Of a stretch of 64,000 nucleotides of DNA, positions 24,301 through 37,151 are shown in pieces (the first letter of the stretch is position 1; each line of letters starts with the position of its first letter). Source of the DNA: Branchiostoma floridae (taxonomy: Eukaryota > Chordata > Leptocardii > Amphioxiformes > Branchiostomatidae); the NCBI RefSeq assembly GCF_000003815.2, contig NC_049980.1:8665431-8729430 (forward strand), in the 5' to 3' direction. Below the pieces are notes generated by a model. The model did no database searches. It was given only the letters and a program-made list of their open reading frames with translations, and was not told the origin of the DNA. The position numbers were made by a program, and so were the translations under genes.

Positions 24301-27300
24301 ACCCTTGACTCTGAGGATGATGCCAAGGAGTCTTTCTACGCTGTGCTGAACCGTACCATCCAAGCTGTCCCCAGCAGAGACAAGCTCCTCGTGCTTGGAG
24401 ACTTTAACGCCAGAGTGGGTCGTGACCACAAACTCTGGAAGGGCATTCTGGGCAAGCAGGGTCTTGGCTCATGCAACTCCAATGGACTTCTCCTTCTTGG
24501 CCTATGTGCTGAAAATGAGCTGGTCATCACCAACTCTCTCTTCCGGCTGCGAAATCGTCACAAGACCACGTGGAAGCACCCGCGGTCAAAGCACTGGACT
24601 ATCCTCGACTACATCCTGACCCGGTCACGTGACCGGAGTGATGTCCTAGTGACCCGCAGTATGCCCGGTGCAGATGATTGTTGGACAGATCACCGCCTCC
24701 TCATATCCCGTCTCAGACTTCGACTGCGTAACCTTCCTCGCCACAACAGGCCAGTAAAGAGGGAACGTCGCTTCAACGTCGCAAGGCTGAAGACCCCGGG
24801 AGTCCAGGAGGACTACTCCAACCGTCTCACAGAGCTCCTGGGTGAGGCACCACCATCAGACCAGTCGGACTCTGTAGAAGTGGACTGGTCCGTGCTTCGT
24901 GGCAACATCAGCAAGGCTGCAGAGGATGTTGTTGGCTACTGCAGTCGCTCCCATCAAGACTGGTTCGATCAAAATGACTCCGATATCCGAGATCTGATAG
25001 ACCTGAAGAGATCTGCTCGTCTCGCATGGGAGAACCGCCCTACCCGCGCCTCCCTTCGACGCTTCAAGAAAGCAAAGCAGGAGTGCCAGTGAAGGGTCCG
25101 AGAGATGCAGAACCTCTGGTGGCAAGACAAGGCAAAGGAGATCCAGTCCTATGCAGACAACAGAGATCTCCGGCGCTTCTATGCAGCAACAAAGGAAACT
25201 TACGGCCCTCGTCGAGGAGGTACGAACAACCTCCTGACTGCAGACGGAATGACAGCCCTTACAGACGACTAAGCCATCCTTAACAGGTGGAGAGAACATT
25301 TTCAGACACTCCTAAACCGCCCATCGTCTGCGGCTGAAGACTTGCTCCGTAAGGTACCTCAACACGATGTTAGGCAGTGGATGTCTCTTCCCCCATCTTA
25401 TGCTGAGTTCCAGAAGGCGTTGAACCGCATGAAAGCATGGAAGGCCCCAGGTCCTGACAGCATTCCACTGGAGCTCATCTCTCATGGGGGCATAGCTGTA
25501 CAGACAAGGCTATTCATCCTGATCCTGCGCATGTGGGAGATGAAGGTTGTACCTGCGGACCTGAAGGATGCCACCATCATCACCATCTTTAAGAAGGGGG
25601 ACCGCTCCATCTGCGGAAACTACCGCGGTATCTCTCTCCTGAGCATTGCTGGAAAGATTTTCGCACGGATTCTGCTAGACAGGCTCCTGACTGTTGCCGA
25701 GGAAGTCCTTCCTGAGTCACAGTGCGGTTTCCGACCATCTCGTGGTACCACAGACATGATATTCTGTGCCCGCCTACTTCAGGAAAAATCCCGCGAACAG
25801 CGACAACCACTCTTCTTGGTCTTCTGGGACCTGGAGAAGGCATTTGACAGCGTCCCAAGACCAGCTATGTGGGCAACCCTGAGGCGTTTTGGCTGTCCTG
25901 ACCACTTCACAGACCTTGTGCAAGCCCTCCATGATGGGATGACTGGTCGTGTGGCTGTAAAGAACACTATGTCTGAGCCATTTGCCATCACTACTGGCCT
26001 GAAGCAAGGCTGTGTTCTGGCGCCAACCCTCTTCTCCCTTTACCTTGGGGCCATGATCCACGAGCTCCCCGACAACGCCTCCGGTATCCAACTTCGTTAT
26101 AGAATGGATGGAGGCCTCTTCAACACCGGACGCCTTCGCTCCCGCAGACACACCACTTCCTTCACGGTACGGGAGCTGCAGTACGCTGATGACAACGCAA
26201 CTCCTGTGGATACAGTCGACGCTCTTCAGAGTACTGTCGATGTCCTTGACGGTGCTTACTCCCGCTTCGGTCTCACTTCCAACATAGGGAAGACAAAGAT
26301 GTGCACAGGGAGCTCCGGGGCATCCTCCTCCTGACACTAGTAACATCCGACTCCGAGGTGAAGTACTAGAGACAGTGAAATCATTCCCCTACTTGGGAAG
26401 CTTCCTCTCAGATGACTGTACGATGCAGAAAGACATTGACAATAGGATTCGGGCTGCACATGCAGCTTTCGGGAGGCTCTCCAAACGTGTCTTCCTAAAC
26501 CATGACCTCAGTCTTCAAACAAAGATCATGGTTTTCCAAGCCATTGTCCTGTCTACCCTCCTATATGGCTGCGAGGTGTGGGTCCTGTATCTGAGAGATG
26601 TGAAAAAGCTGGAGCGTTTCCAACAGCAAAAACTCCGTGCCATTCTGAAGATAAAATGGCAAGACCGTGTCTCCAACGAAGCTGTCCTTCTCCAGGCCAA
26701 GCTCCCCAGCATTGAGACTACGATGGCGCAACATCGTCTCCGCTGGGCAGGACACGTCAAAAGAATGCCTACAACTCGACTTCCTCGCCAGATCCTATAT
26801 TCCCAACTAGAATCCGGCACAAGGTCGCGAGGAGCCCCCAAGCGTCGGTTTCGCAACCAGTTAAAGGCTACCCTCCTTCGTTGTGACATTGACCACACTA
26901 ATTGGGAGAGTCTCACGGAGAACCGGTCTGAGTGGAGACGCACCATAACGCAGGGGACTGATCACATGGAGCAGTTACGACGCTCCGAAGCCGAGACAAA
27001 AAGACAACAACGCAAAGAGAGACTACTACTTCCTCGCTCCCCACCCACTCTGCCCTGCACAAAGTGTCCCAGACTGTTCCACACTGCCCTGGGACTGAGC
27101 AGCCACCTCAGACACCGCCACCAACAATCAGCAAATGAGACTGGATGGACATGAACTAATGCTCGGTCACGAGCTGACGCCGATGATGAGCATGTCTATA
27201 CTTTTCGCGCAGGCGCAGTACGTCCCGGTGACGTGCTCCTATATGGGAGTCTGGGCCTACACAAATTGCCCTGATTGGCTAGTGAGAATTAGCCATTGTC

Positions 27301-30300
27301 ATCTGATTGGCTGGTGAGAGTAGCCAGCTATTTCACTCCTGAGTTGAGCTAGGAGGTTGCACATGTATTAGACTAATCAGTCAGTTCATGCCATCAATGA
27401 CCGTCCAATGACCCTATGAGTTTGTGATCTTGAGTTGTTTTTGTTATTAAGTATGAGTTGTTATTCTTTTGAGTGTTCCTAAGTTGCTTATATGATTTAC
27501 AAATCCGAATTGGATTATTGCTTTGTTATGTGCAATCCTATGTTAGCAGTTATCTTTTGTACTTTGAGTTATTATTATTGTTATAGGGCTCCATTGGAAA
27601 TCAGTTACTACGTTAACTGAAGGGACTACCCTAAAGATCAATAAATAAATAGAATAAATAAATCAGGTATGTGTACATGTTCATGCTGGTTAGTCTCTCT
27701 ATAGTTGTAGATTGTTGTACTTAAACAAACTATCTCAGTAGTGATACCATCTACAGCTGGTATTACATTAGATGCCCAACCTACCAGTTAGTATTTTTGG
27801 TGCTTGTAACCAGTACTTGTTCTTACCTTGAATGTGACCCTGATCTGATGTGTCCAGGTCCTCTTGTCTGTGTCAGAGTACAGACCGATGACGTCTGAGT
27901 GGATGGAGTCCCGGCTCACGGTCACGCTGTGCTTGTGGTAACCTTGGTTCATGGCCAGCTGCTGTCTCAGGCTGTCCAGTAATGCTGTCCCTCCTGAGAT
28001 TGAACTTCCTGCTGATACACCTGGGGCTGTGCTCCTGGGGAAAAAAAACACTGTAGTTTAATCTTAGTTCTCATAGACTTGATTTTGCAGTAGGAGAGAA
28101 AAAAAGCCATTTGTAGTGTTTCAAGTATACAGTAGAAACAACGTTAACTGTTGCAATGTAGTGTAAGACAGAACATGTGTTTGCACTATGAGGGTACGGA
28201 CACCACTGGGGGTACAGACACTACTGGGAGTACAGATACTACAAGTATCCGTACCCCCAGAAGTGTCATTACCCCCAGAAGTGTCATTACCCCCAGAAGT
28301 GTCCGTACCCCTAGTATTGTCCGTACCCCCAGTAGCGTCCATACCCCCAGTAGTGGCCCTACCCCCAGTAGTGTCCGTACCCCCAGTAGTGTCCATACCC
28401 CCAGTAGTGACCCTACCCCCAGTAGTGTCCGTACCCCCAGTAGTGTCCATACCCCCGGTAGTGTCCGTACCCCCAGTAGTGTCCGTACCCCCAGTAGTGT
28501 CCATACCCCCGGTAGTGACCCTACCCCCAGTAGTGTCCGTACCCCCAGTAGTGACCCTACCCCCAGTAGTGTCCGTACCCCCAGTAGTGTCCATACCCCC
28601 GGTAGTGTCCATACCCCCGGTAGTGTCCGTACCCCCAGAAGTGTACAGACACTTCCTGGTTTTAATGTTCACCTGTCAGACCGTCATTGCTATGGCAACG
28701 TCATTTTTACCAGTCTTGTTAGACATGGACTCCAACACACACTGTGCTGTACTAACCTGAGTGGAGGCCGGGTGAGACGACCAAACCGAGAGGAAATGTC
28801 TTCAACAGTCTCATCTGGTGCAGGATAGTCAACTCTCCTCAGAACTATGGGAGATTGAGACAGAAACACAAGAGAAGTTAAACGGCTGTGAGAGATGCTT
28901 AGAGTTCAATATTCAATAGTTTCAGTTGGACACTGAACAGGACTACATTGTATTTCCTAGGAGAAGTTGAATAGGCCACCTACGTCAGAGCCCATCAACT
29001 ATCCCTCAACAGAGATGGGCGCTGAAACTGTTTGCTGGCACCTCTAACCTGTTGGTGTCGTTCCACTTCCGGTCTGGTTACGCGACATTGGTGTTGAGCT
29101 CAAAGTCCAATTATTTCAAAGTATCATCAAGATCTACTCACAAACAAAATATCCAGACAATGAATCCATAAGTTACTGTTCATCCACAAGTTTGGACTCC
29201 AGGCTAAGACAAGTGAGTGTCATAAGAATTTAAGGCATGAGAAGATGAGAAGCACAAGTACCTCTGCACATGACACAGATGGGGCTGAGCCCAGTGTTGA
29301 CGTACGTGCACCTGTGGCACACCCAGGTTATCCTGTCTCCTTCGTCTGGAAGGACAAGACTTCTTTCAGTAAAAGTAGTTACACCACAATCATGCATTTC
29401 ATCATTATATATCATAATCATGTAGTCCCCTCAAAAGTGGAGATCCTGTAAGCAAATCATTTTTAAAAAGAACAGGTGAAACTGGATAGGTAAAACTTTG
29501 GGATGCAAAGAAGCAGGAAGAGCACACATACACGGGGCAGAGAGATGTCGAGAACAAGGGCAAAGGAAGTAGCAAGGATAAAAGCAAAGACGCCAGAAAT
29601 TTAAAGGAGTGGAGGTTGAGGGAAGGCCATAGGGTAGACATGGAAAACACATGTCCATGTAAGTCTCTTTACAAATATGGTAGGACATATTGGAAGACCC
29701 AAACTATGTCAGTGCAGAAATGTCCCACTTATACCCCATATCAATCCTCCAAACCTAACATGTTAGACGTCTTCTGCACTGTAGCCTAGGACTACATTTT
29801 GAGTTCTATAGGATATGGACACATTGACACTACAGCAGCTGCTATGGATATGGAAGTGACACATGATCTCAGCGCTAAGAAATGATACTGCTCATCTCCT
29901 CAATATTTCCTTTCATAACATCAGAACATGATTACTGTCCCTGCATACCTGCGCTGTCCTCTGTGATGCTGTCCTCTGGGGCACTGCTGTACTCCTCCCC
30001 ACTGTCCTCAGAGGAAGGTCCGACAGTCTCCCTCTCTGACTCTGGCTGTAGTGCTGAAATAACAGTTGTGGTTAAACATATTCCTGCTAAAACAAGAATT
30101 GTTTTGGTCCAGATTAGGTCTTTCTTCTTATACTAAATTCCCAAAATAGGTTTATCTGGTAAATAGCATATATTCTAACTTTGCCCTAAAAATTTTACTG
30201 AAAGTAAGCCAAGTTGTTGTGTATTCGGTTACCATCCCGATAGAAATGGAATGGATTCTCTTTTCTTTTTTTTCTTTTTTCTTAACTTAGATTTTGGCTG

Positions 30301-33300
30301 AAGTGTCTTAAAAAATAGTTTAAAAACCTAAAACTGAATTGCTTCAGGCCCTGTTTTTTTTAATATCATGCATCTTTATCATACAATTATACATAATCTA
30401 ACCACTGAGATATCATGATCAGATGGAAAATTTTATATTGGTTGCCAGGGGTACACAAAAAGATACTAGGTTCTGTCAGCTTTTGGTAGACTTGGTCGGG
30501 CTACCGGGAACATACTTTTTTCCAGGCCTAAGAAAACTCTCATTTCAATGTTGTGACCCCTTGCGCAAAATGAACAGTTCTACACTTATTTTTACACAAG
30601 ATTTAATCTACTGCAAAGTTGCCAGCTAGGGATGCTTGTAATGCAATTGGCAAAATTAACAACACATTACAGACAGACTACCACAAATTACTTAGAAAGT
30701 CATAAAGGTGGTGATACATACCTATGTTCTGAAGAGTTGAGCCCAAAGAAGGAAGGTTACCTATGAAACTGGTGTTTCTACTGTCTGTAAAACAAAGGAA
30801 AGTCGCATCATGAAAATCAAAGACAGTAGCAAAATGTTGGTGTGATATATAGGTAACCTCATCCCTATTCTAATAATACATTGTTATGCCACTGTGACAG
30901 CAAAATTTCTGTTAAAACTCTGTCTTGCCATCCCTCTTCTTAAGCTGCATTAAATGCATATTTCAATACATTTACTAGCTTTTCTCTACTAAGACTAAAT
31001 ATGAACAGACCTTTTGAAAATTAGCTAGAATCTCTAGAAACTTACATGTACCCAGAGTCTCTCCTGTACATATTCTCAACCGTAGCCTTGCAATCCTTAG
31101 CTGTAGTCTTGCAAAGTCCATCTATGACCTGGGCCTTTAGCAAATAGACACAGCTACTCTGCTGATAACACTGCTACATACTAGTACAGTCACTCAAGTC
31201 TTATCCTGGTAATGTCACCCATGTAAGTAACCTCTTGCAACATGATAACCAACAAATGAGTCATTTCCTGTGAGGACTGCTTTAAACTGACCAAAATCAT
31301 ATTCCCAGGTTGAAGATCCCTTGGGATCAAATTTAAACCAACAACAATCATAGGGCCCACATCAATTCTGTATATCAATTCTGAATTTTGAAGACCATAA
31401 TAAATTGTACAGATGCAAAAGAACTAAAATAATGTATTAAAGCTTCCAGTAAAAAATAACGCAATTGTATGTTGGACACTCACTGTAACACATCTCGCAG
31501 TGGTGACGCCATTCTTCATTCAGGTAGGTACACTGCACGCATGGCCAGAGCGTACTCCCACCTGCAAAACAAAATCAGTTCTCAAGCTTCTTGTTCATAG
31601 CTTCAGTGGTTTGTGACCCTGTCTTTAGATCTGTGTCAAGAGTTTGGGAGTTCAAATCAAACTGTAAGTGTGTTCAAGCAGCTCACCCAACATGGATGCT
31701 ACTGGAAATGCCTCCAGTCCTTATAGGACATGATGTTAAGCTGATGCCTTTGGTTCATTGTACTTGTCAAAAAGAGCTAAGTGTAATCACAATGTACTTG
31801 ACGAATGTGTGAACATGTTTCTACCATTGGGGTGACATTAGGATGATCAGATTTCCTTGATGAGATGAAACCTGACAGATCAACTGCTAGTGAATGTTGA
31901 GCCAAGGGAAAATTAGCCAACCACAAGCCACACTGTGGTGAACTTATTCCAGTGGGACTATCTTATGGCAATGGAGGGATCATATTTCACTTCAGCAACA
32001 CAATCAGGGATCAAGGTTATCATAGCCTATTTATACTTCCTGTTCCATGAGTCAGATTTGTACAGATGACACAGAAATGGTTTGCATAATGTGTATTACT
32101 GAATCCGCCTAAGTACTTGTTTGTCTGAAGAAAATAACATTTTCACTAAATCACTTGTCGAATGAGTACTCTGAATCTTATCATTCTTTTCCCAAAATAA
32201 CAATGACTTCCTATGATATTTTACAATCTTCATTTTTGACAATCTTCATTTTTGTTCATTGACAACTTGTGTAGAACAAGTTGCCATGCGCAATGTAAAT
32301 ATCAAGCCTTGTCTTCATGACATCTCAATAGCCTTATCTATGGTAATTAATATGTAATCACAAAGAGATCAATTCCATATACCTGCTACATTTCCTGTCT
32401 CCTGAGTAGTGTCAGTAGGCATGACTGATTCTGGGTCCTCTAGGGGTTTGGGGACATCTTCTGCTGTACCCAAGTCAGTAGATGGAACGTCCTGTTGGTC
32501 AATGTGCCAATAGAACATTGTCACATTATTTTTCAAAATCAAAACTCACAAAGTTCAAATTTATTAGGCACCTGCAATTTTCAAAATCTATTAGACTTAT
32601 TAGGCACCTGCAATTTTTATTCATTGTTTATCAGCACATAAAACAAAGTTGGTTGGCTTAATAGATCACAGACATAGAACCAGGCTTTTAGCTAGAATTT
32701 TATATTAGGGAGTCCAAACTTATTGGTGAGTCGCGGTAAGTGACTATTGTAGGGTAGTCTGGGGGCATCCACCTTCCATGGTGCAGAGTTTTTGATGATT
32801 TTAAGTTAAAAAAGTGCATTCTTAGGTATCCCGGCCAAGAGGCAAAAATACTGTTCCAGAGGTCACAGTAGAAGACTGTGACCACAGATGACCTGGTAGC
32901 ATCCCTGGTCAATCAGAATTTCATGCTTGTCAGACATTTTCTCCCCAGTGTAAGGGCGTCCAGGGGCATCAAATTTCTTGTTATTCTAAGAAAAGTGCGT
33001 CCAGATGACGTGTTGACGCATGCCTGGCTAAAAAGCCTGCATAGAACCTGCAAACTCTGAAGATTATTTGAACTACTGTAATTTGCATGTAACGTTATTT
33101 GTGGTCATATGATGCAATCAAATCCCATATCAATTAAGGTACATGGAAACCAAATACTTAGTTCAAACTAATATCAATCATAAAAGCAAAGTAGAAGAAA
33201 TAAAGACCAAAATTTTTTAGTAGATATAAAGAAAACATGAGGAAAAAGCAAATCAGAAGGAAGTGCTTTCAAATCTCTTACTTAAAAAAAAAAGTCATCC

Positions 33301-36300
33301 TAAAGTTACACCCACCTGCAGATGAAGTGATTCCATCCCACCTATCAACTCATCCATCCCTCCATCCTGTCCTGGTGTGTTCCTCACCCCTTCCCCACCC
33401 TCAGCTCTACCTCCAGCCACCCCATACTCATCACTGGGAGGCAGCACCATCCTCTCATCATCATTGGTATCATCCTTCTGTTCTGACGGTGTGGGAGTCT
33501 CTTGGGGGTTGCTAGCATCTCTCTCTTCCTCATCACCAGACACACCGCCACTTGCATATTCTGTGACACTCTCAGTCTCTACTGTAGGCACTTCAGGTTG
33601 TTGACCTTTTGTTAAGTCCGTGTCTTCAGTTGTCCCACCTTCACCATAAACAACAAAGTCACTAAGATCAGGTGATGTCCTCCCACTTTCATCTCCAGAG
33701 TCTCTCTTTTCGTCCCCCGGGACTTCATGTGATGATGCTGGAGAATCTGATGGCACAGTAGTTGTCTGCCTATCCCCCTGTGTAGCCCCGTCTACTGTAG
33801 GTGACTGAATGGAACCAGCACTGGTGTCTCCTAATGTTGGATATAATGGCACATGGGATTGGTGACCAGGATCTTCAGCAGCAGGTGGATGGTTATCAGA
33901 GGGGTATGCTGGGTAAGTTTGCGGTACCGGACCCGTGCCTTTAAATCCCTGCACAGTAGGAGGCTGTGACCCGGGGTATGATACAGGTGGTGCAGGGGGA
34001 ACTGGAGGTAAAGGTGCTGGTGGATGTGGTGGTTGTTGCTGCATGTAGTTCACAGGTGGAACAGTAGGGGGCACTGGTCTAGGGACTGGTGGAGTCATCT
34101 GTTGTGGCTGACCTTGCCGAGCTGCCATTTGCTCTGCAAAGAGGGACAAAGAGTTACGATCCTTTAATGGTACAAGTAGCATATTCATTTTGAATTAAAG
34201 CTCTGTGTTCAACAACATCACAATAGTTTGATACAAGAATAGTGAGTGAGTGAGTGTATTAAACTTAGATTGACTGAAATTCAAATATTTACTCTCATCC
34301 ACCCTCATTCTTGTGCTCTGAAATTGTCATCTTTAAAAAATATGAAGATTTACATTAACAATTATATCCTGTACAAGAATAAAACTGATCAAAACTTGTG
34401 CATCAAGTGTAGTAAGTGAATATGATGACTAGCACAAAAATCTTCCCGTTCAAAATCATTTACATAAAGGATAGTTTCAGATATGATTTATATTAGCATC
34501 AAATTTATGGTTTAGAAGATGAAATGATTGTTAAGTGATTCATATATTGATGTTTCTTCCTAATATTCTCATTTTGTTCATATTTGGCCGACATTGGAGC
34601 CTCTTCCAATCAGCTATGGATTTGATCAATTTGAAATTCTTCAGTTCAGAGAAAACAACGGCACCTAGTGGCGGTGCTGACGGTATAACTGCTGCGGACT
34701 GTACTGCAGTGTAAGGTGGAGGGGGGTCCTGTACCAGGGTGTAGGGTGGGGGGGTTGGACAAGACTCTGATGATAGAAACAAAATGTAACACCTGTATTG
34801 TCACTGTAACAGTTACATCAATAGTCTCAAGCTATTTGTACATACAACACAATTGCTAAAAAGGATATCTAGTATATTTTGACTATGTTAATTACAGTAG
34901 TTTAGATTTAAAAATGATATGTCCTCACTAATGTAATGTAAACTGGTACATTGTACTTGAGAACGGTGAGGGGTGGCGCTTCAGTTGATAAGAGAAATTT
35001 ACCATTATGAGTTGCCCGAAATTTGATCACACCAAATAATATATAGATGCTGAAAAAAATCATATTAGAGATTATGATATTGCCTTACCTTGTTGATACT
35101 GGTTTGCCCGTTGCTGGGCCCTTGCCCTTGCTAACTGCTCATACCTGGAAAAGACAGAAACACTCTCCTCTTATTACTGAGGCTCCGTCTGTTCATGGTA
35201 TGAACTTTAGCAAATCTTTAGCAAATCATAAAGATGTCACCTTAACTCAACGTTTGCAAATGCATCTGTAAGCGGTGACACCTAGTGCTACAATGCAATG
35301 TGGACCAGTCAGAATTGCCCTGAGGAAGGTGGCAAATGGTCACCTAGTTGGAATAATCAAAGCACTTTACATTCCTGCATATAAAGTTGACAACATTGTC
35401 TAAGCTTCAAAGCCTGGATTTTTACATGTTTAAAACTTATATGGCAAATAATACATTCAGCTCCTATATTGTTTTCCAACGTAATTTATAAAATGACACA
35501 ATTCAAAGTCAAAAGAGTGTTTGTGAATTGTTCCTTTGGAAAAAAATCCTTAATAAAATAATGTATGTACAGTATACAAACAGGTGTCACCATGAGCTAG
35601 TCTCAATGTGTATAAATAAGAGCCACAAGATATCTCTCACCTGATTTTCAAGCTTTCTTTCAGCCTCTCGGCCTCCTGAATGGCCTTCATGCCAGCTGGA
35701 GACCTCATGGAGAACAGGGGCACCACAAGCTCAGGTTGTTGTTCCTACAAATCAGACACAAGGAATTAAATTCATGTAAGCATTGATCTCAAATATCTCA
35801 ATTTCATGTCTGTTCATGATCTACAAAATTTGAAATGTAATAGGTGGGGGGATGGTAATGTAAAGATACTGAGTCAAAGAAATGAGGAACGGTGCTCTTA
35901 GAATCAATCAAACAAATGCTAATATCACAATAAAAACAGGGTCAAGTAGCCCGTTACGGATTTTCAAACCTACAACAGTCACAAAGAGCCCCATTTACTA
36001 CATGGGGACCTTACTGACTAATGAAAACAGACTTTAATTCTGAAGAACACTGTAATTCTTATTTGTAACAATGTAAATTGCAAATGTTTTTAAGTAAATC
36101 TTGTAAACCAGTCTGTTTAAGGCTGCCCTGAGGCCTGCCTTTGTTGTTCTTGAAATATGAACCAGTCATCATCATCAAATGATCACAGTAACACGCTGGT
36201 TTCAATTTCTACCATCTTACTACTAGTGTGGGATACTCTGAAAAGCGCAAAATTGCTTAGAATACTAGGGATGCTATGTGTACGGCNNNNNNNNNNNNNN

Positions 36301-37103
36301 NNNNNNNNNNNNNNNNNNNNNNNNNNNNNNNNNNNNNNNNNNNNNNNNNNNNNNNNNNNNNNNNNNNNNNNNNNNNNNNNNNNNNNTTGATAGGCTGAGA
36401 ATCAGACTAATCGCATGTAGTACACAAAGGCCTTCTCCTCATCCCCCACCTGCCCTGCTGCCTCAGCTGCTGCAAACAGCTTCTTCGCTGTTTCTGCATG
36501 TCTTAAAATATCATACAAAAACTCTTTGAAAACATTTCAATATCTATCAGACATCTTCCTCAAAGCTTCTAACTGGATCTACTTCTCGCTGCTATATGTA
36601 GCCAATGTAGAAATTACAATCAGTATGACCTACCAACATGATGAAATTATTTTCAGATATTCTACAACTATTCCACTGTATAAGTACTTAGTACGTTGTA
36701 TCCTAGAATTGCACAGACCTATGACCCCAAATGCAATGTAGTTAATACATGGAAATTGTGATTGAAATAGAAGGGGAACAATGAATTAAATATGTCTGAT
36801 GTTTGGCTTATGATACTACAAATTAAACTATGTAAGTTTGAACATAATGTATTTGTTTCATGTCCAATGAGTTCCAGTCAGTAGGCTAGAATATACGTCT
36901 GCAATGAACCATTCATTCACTCAATACAATTAGCCAAGCAAAAGCGTCAGACCATGGTCGTTGAAGCTTAATGTAAAACTTCATGACGAATATAAAACAT
37001 ACTTCAATATCCAGCCTCCAGCCTTAAACTCCACGTCTGCCAGTTGGTGGAGGGAGTCAAAGTCATTGGCCAGGTACAGCGTCTTCTTGGGCTGCTGGGT
37101 CAT
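21367..37103 (-). CDS. USP8-N-like dimerisation domain / PPxY / double NZF / HECT E3 ubiquitin ligase
   Basis: Fifteen exons in order: 37003-37103, 36408-36501, 35641-35744, 35089-35144, 34665-34766, 33316-34133, 32383-32491, 31484-31561, 30722-30784, 29949-30053, 29262-29345, 28757-28844, 27827-28034, 22776-22985, 21367-22062 (TGA). They give about 971 residues and every junction keeps phase. Residues 1-118 resemble the USP8/STAMBP N-terminal dimerisation domain (KKTLYLAND, AKKLFAAAEAAG, GDEEKAFVYYMRL, AIQEAERLKESLKIRYEQL). Residues 119-152 hold two PPPY motifs; 153-425 are Pro-rich, then acidic. Two RanBP2/NZF fingers follow: WPC-x2-C...HCEMC near 465 and WVC-x2-C...ICVMC near 550. A HECT domain fills about 600-971 (VTFKGEPSVDVKGVSREMF; HTCFNEIALPTF with the catalytic Cys near 934). 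The predicted role is ubiquitin transfer on endosomal or ubiquitin-bearing cargo, which is inference. The exon-2 donor (gtctga) is weak and abuts an N gap, so a small exon may be missing. The ATG at 37103 is chosen because it precedes the first USP8-like residues. Confidence 0.8.
22311..22520. mobile_element. MITE family A, copy 3
   Basis: It runs from TACTGTAAATGCATTTAAG to TGCATTTACAGTA. The interior GTTCGCGGGGATTTAATTTT and the complementary CCGCGAACATT form a long hairpin. It lies in the last intron of the HECT gene. Confidence 0.82.
23270..27663 (+). mobile_element. Full-length but decayed non-LTR retrotransposon (LINE), antisense in HECT-gene intron
   Basis: This element lies in the intron between the last but one and the preceding exon of the minus-strand HECT gene, in the opposite orientation. 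About 600 bp of 5' leader (roughly 23270-23874) precedes an endonuclease/reverse-transcriptase reading frame. An approximately 500-bp 3' region ends in an (AATA)-type tail, AATAAATAAATAGAATAAAT, finishing at 27663. The 5' limit is approximate because no target-site duplication could be fixed by eye. The protein resembles the family often mis-annotated as craniofacial-development-protein-2-like. I could not decide its clade (RTE-related is the best guess). Confidence 0.9.
23875..27154 (+). pseudogene. LINE endonuclease-reverse transcriptase, with two stops and one frameshift
   Basis: An apurinic-type endonuclease (EEP) domain comes first: VGAWNVRTL, ALSETRL, ISVYAPT, LGDFNARVG, LDYILT and WTDHRLL. 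Reverse transcriptase follows: KAPGPDSIPLELI, YRGISLLS, QCGFRPSRGTTDMI, the palm motif DLEKAFDSV, GLKQGCVLAPTLFSLYL and the catalytic QYADD. The C-terminus has a C2H2-like finger (CTKCPRLFHTALGLSSHLRHRH). The frame is broken by TGA at 25090-25092 and TAA at 25270-25272. A frame change occurs between about 26290 and 26375, after which the last third is read in the next frame. All catalytic motifs remain, so decay is recent, but this copy is unlikely to be autonomous. An in-frame methionine near the beginning is not evident, and the true start is uncertain. Confidence 0.88.
28190..28640. repeat. 18-bp minisatellite with an orientation switch
   Basis: The unit is GTGTCCGTACCCCCAGTA, with variants CAT/ATT/CCT for CGT and CGG for CAG, repeated about 22 times from about 28243 to 28640. 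From 28194 to 28240 two to three units run in the opposite orientation (GGTACGGACACCACTGGG), so the array switches strand at about 28241 and can fold. It lies in the intron between HECT-gene exons 28757-28844 and 27827-28034. Because the unit is a multiple of three and stop-free, long open frames arise on both strands. I treat these as a by-product, not genes. Confidence 0.95.
36287..36386. other. Assembly gap (100 N)
   Basis: It lies 21 bp downstream (in gene direction) of the HECT-gene second coding exon and may hide a small exon of the USP8-like domain. Confidence 1.
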
Positions 37104-37151
37104 CTTGTCTCCGTGAACCTTAAACTGTACCACCCAAGACTGGGAGGAGTC

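Noticed and set aside
28151-28828. Long open frames of 180-225 codons on both strands over the minisatellite.
   Set aside because: The 18-bp unit is a multiple of three and free of stops in several frames, so open frames are automatic. The array lies in an intron.
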